Source of the DNA: an uncultured Ideonella sp.
Lineage (GTDB): Bacteria; Pseudomonadota; Gammaproteobacteria; Burkholderiales; Burkholderiaceae
NCBI GenBank assembly: GCA_946479475.1
Contig: CAMLGG010000301.1
Coordinates: forward strand, 1-6,117
Reading direction: 5' to 3'
Length of the DNA stretch: 6,117 bases
In this document: piece by piece, positions 4,523-6,117 of the stretch
Position numbering within the stretch: position 1 is the first letter of the stretch
How the letters are laid out: each line of letters begins with the position of its first letter
The notes under the pieces: model-generated
Databases searched by the model: none
Seen by the model: only the letters and a program-made list of their open reading frames with translations
Told to the model about the DNA's origin: nothing
Program-made: the position numbers and the translations under genes

Positions 4523-6117
4523 ATGACCGCGAAGAAGCCCGCTGCCGTTGCCAAGACCCCCGCGAAGCCCGTGACGGCCACGCCGTCCAAGCCTGCCGCC
4601 AAGGCAGCCACGAAGGCGACCACGGTGGTCGAAGACCCGAAGAAGGCAGCCGCCGCTGCCAAGGGCAAGGCTGCGCCGGTCAAGGCCGCCGAGGACACGA
4701 AGAAGGGCAAGAAGGCCGGCAAGGAGGCCGCCAAGAAGCCCGAAGAGCTCGAGGAAGACCTGAGCGACATCGAGTCTGACCTCGAAGGCGAGGCCGAGGT
4801 CGAAGCCGAGGGTGCCGAAGTCGAGGAAGTCGGCGAGGACAAGCCCAAGGCCAAGCCCCTGCGGATGAAGGTCTCGCGCGCCAAGGAGCGCGCGCTGATG
4901 CGCGAATTCGGCCTGGACGAAACGGCGCTGACCGAGGAAGAGGTCGCCAAGCGCCGCCAGGAGCTGAAGACGCTCATCAAGATGGGCAAGACGCGTGGCT
5001 ACCTCACGCACCAGGAAATCAACGACCACCTGCCCGAGAAACTGGTCAACGAGGAAATCCTCGAGGCCATCATCTCGATGCTCAACGACATGGGCATCGC
5101 GGTCTACGAGCAGGCCCCCGACGCCGCCACGCTGCTGATCGCCGGCGGCGCCACCTCCACCGCCACCGAGGAAGAAGCCGAGGAAGCCGCCGAGGCGGCC
5201 CTGTCCACGGTCGACTCCGAATTCGGCCGCACCACCGACCCGGTGCGCATGTACATGCGCGAGATGGGCACGGTGGAACTGCTCACGCGCGAAGGCGAGA
5301 TCGAGATCGCCAAGCGCATCGAAGGCGGCCTGCAGGCCATGATGCTGGCCATCTCCGCCTCGCCCACCACCATCGCCGAGATCCTGGCGATGGCCGACAA
5401 GATCGCCGCCGGCGAGATGCAGATCTCCGACGTGGTCGACGGCTTCGTCGCCGAGGACGAAGCCGACGACTACGTGGCCGAGGAGGACTTCGACGAGTTC
5501 GACGAGGAAGACGACGACGACGGCAACGGCGGCTCCAAGGCCCTGACCAAGAAGCTCGAGGAGCTCAAGAGCGCCGCGCTGGCCAAGTTCACCGACCTGC
5601 GCACCCATTTCGACAAGATGCGCCGCGCCTTCGAGAAGGAGGGCTACCAGTCGCAGTCGTACAACAAGGCCCAGCACTCGATCAGCGAAGACCTGATGAC
5701 CATCCGCTTCACGGTCAAGACGATCGAGAAGCTGTGCGACATCCTGCGCTCGCAGGTCGACGACGTGCGTCGCTACGAGCGCGAGATCCGCAAGATCGTG
5801 GTCGACAAGTGCGGCATGCCGCAGGACCACTTCATCAAGACCTTCCCGCCCAACGCGCTGAACCTGAAGTGGTCGGAGAAGGAAGCGCAGGCCGGCAAGC
5901 CGTACAGCGCCGTGATGCAGCGCAACCTGCCCGCCATCCAGGAACTCCAGCAGAAGCTGGTCGACCTGCAGGCGCGTGCGGTGGTGCCCATCCTCGACCT
6001 GAAGGAGATCAACCGCCGGATGAACGAGGGCGAGAAGGCCTCGCGCGACGCGAAGAAGGAGATGATCGAGGCCAACCTGCGCCTGGTGATCTCCATCGCC
6101 AAGAAGTACACCAACCG
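4523..6117 (+). CDS. rpoD: RNA polymerase primary sigma factor RpoD (sigma-70), 3' end outside the window
   Basis: Housekeeping sigma factor that directs RNA polymerase to most promoters. The first 531 residues are present, with no stop or frameshift. Residues 1-73 are a Lys/Ala/Pro-rich basic extension with AAKKP/AKP-like repeats, and 74-106 are strongly acidic. About 117-200 match sigma region 1.1 (LKTLIKMGKTRGYLTHQEIN, with a following MLNDMGIAVYE). Region 1.2 starts at 239 with DPVRMYMREMG. About 272-500 form the non-conserved region typical of primary sigmas, including an acidic run at 311-336. From 514, EMIEANLRLVISIAKKYTNR is the opening of region 2.1, where the window ends; the promoter-recognition regions 2.4 and 4.2 are missing for that reason only. 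Region 2.1 begins well over 100 residues later than in E. coli RpoD, mainly because of the N-terminal extension. ATG4523 is the likely start although only a weak GAGA (4512-4515) precedes it. It has its own promoter candidate and may also be read from dnaG. Confidence 0.96.
   Translation, partial: MTAKKPAAVAKTPAKPVTATPSKPAAKAATKATTVVEDPKKAAAAAKGKAAPVKAAEDTKKGKKAGKEAAKKPEELEEDLSDIESDLEGEAEVEAEGAEVEEVGEDKPKAKPLRMKVSRAKERALMREFGLDETALTEEEVAKRRQELKTLIKMGKTRGYLTHQEINDHLPEKLVNEEILEAIISMLNDMGIAVYEQAPDAATLLIAGGATSTATEEEAEEAAEAALSTVDSEFGRTTDPVRMYMREMGTVELLTREGEIEIAKRIEGGLQAMMLAISASPTTIAEILAMADKIAAGEMQISDVVDGFVAEDEADDYVAEEDFDEFDEEDDDDGNGGSKALTKKLEELKSAALAKFTDLRTHFDKMRRAFEKEGYQSQSYNKAQHSISEDLMTIRFTVKTIEKLCDILRSQVDDVRRYEREIRKIVVDKCGMPQDHFIKTFPPNALNLKWSEKEAQAGKPYSAVMQRNLPAIQELQQKLVDLQARAVVPILDLKEINRRMNEGEKASRDAKKEMIEANLRLVISIAKKYTN

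Noticed and set aside
4338..4523. A 61-codon reading frame in the rpoD leader whose TAA overlaps the rpoD ATG as TAATG, suggesting a coupled leader peptide.
   Set aside because: It would need a TTG start with no ribosome-binding site, its Arg/Pro-rich composition is what GC-rich noncoding DNA gives, and it runs through the hairpins. The overlap is probably coincidental.
4520..5830. Antisense open frame of 436 codons opposite rpoD.
   Set aside because: Long antisense frames are expected opposite Lys/Glu/Ala-rich genes in GC-rich DNA. Its Leu/Gly/Val-rich repetitive translation mirrors rpoD codons and shows no domain.

Overview
The window is a G+C-rich stretch of bacterial chromosome in which all five recognisable genes lie on the + strand. 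Gene content and protein style point to a betaproteobacterium, most likely Burkholderiales of the Comamonadaceae / Rubrivivax-Leptothrix kind. The reasons are a fused kinase-like/GNAT ArgA followed at once by a YggX protein, a short H-NS relative of the betaproteobacterial type (KYRDP...TWTGRG ending), and an RpoD with a long Lys/Ala/Pro-rich plus acidic N-terminal extension. The taxonomic call is inference from remembered family features; no search was run.

Layout: (1) 26-1657 holds argA (N-acetylglutamate synthase, first step of arginine synthesis) and yggX (iron-trafficking/oxidative-damage protection), 21 bp apart and probably co-transcribed, with a modest rho-independent terminator at 1732-1750. 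(2) 1751-2198 holds a probable regulatory region with a perfect 12-bp inverted repeat (1786-1846), a candidate -10 box, and a 101-aa H-NS-family nucleoid protein. (3) 2199-2298 holds two consecutive hairpins; the second is a very strong, near-terminator hairpin ending only 21 bp before the GTG start of dnaG. (4) 2299-4188 is dnaG (primase). (5) 4189-4522 is the dnaG-rpoD interval, with a consensus TATAAT box and a predicted leader of about 280 nt containing three clear hairpins. (6) 4523-6117 is rpoD, the primary sigma factor, cut by the window edge at the start of sigma region 2.

The dnaG-rpoD pair is the core of the classical macromolecular-synthesis operon (rpsU-dnaG-rpoD in E. coli). Here the gene immediately upstream of dnaG is an H-NS-like gene, not rpsU. 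The hairpin before dnaG sits where E. coli has its partial terminator T1, and rpoD appears to have its own internal promoter, so the regulatory logic (damped dnaG, boosted rpoD) looks preserved.

This is mostly core housekeeping DNA. I found no mobile element, CRISPR array, defence system, tRNA or rRNA, and no convincing undescribed system. The observations most worth a second look are regulatory: the inverted repeat upstream of the H-NS-like gene, the strong hairpin before dnaG, and the structured rpoD leader.
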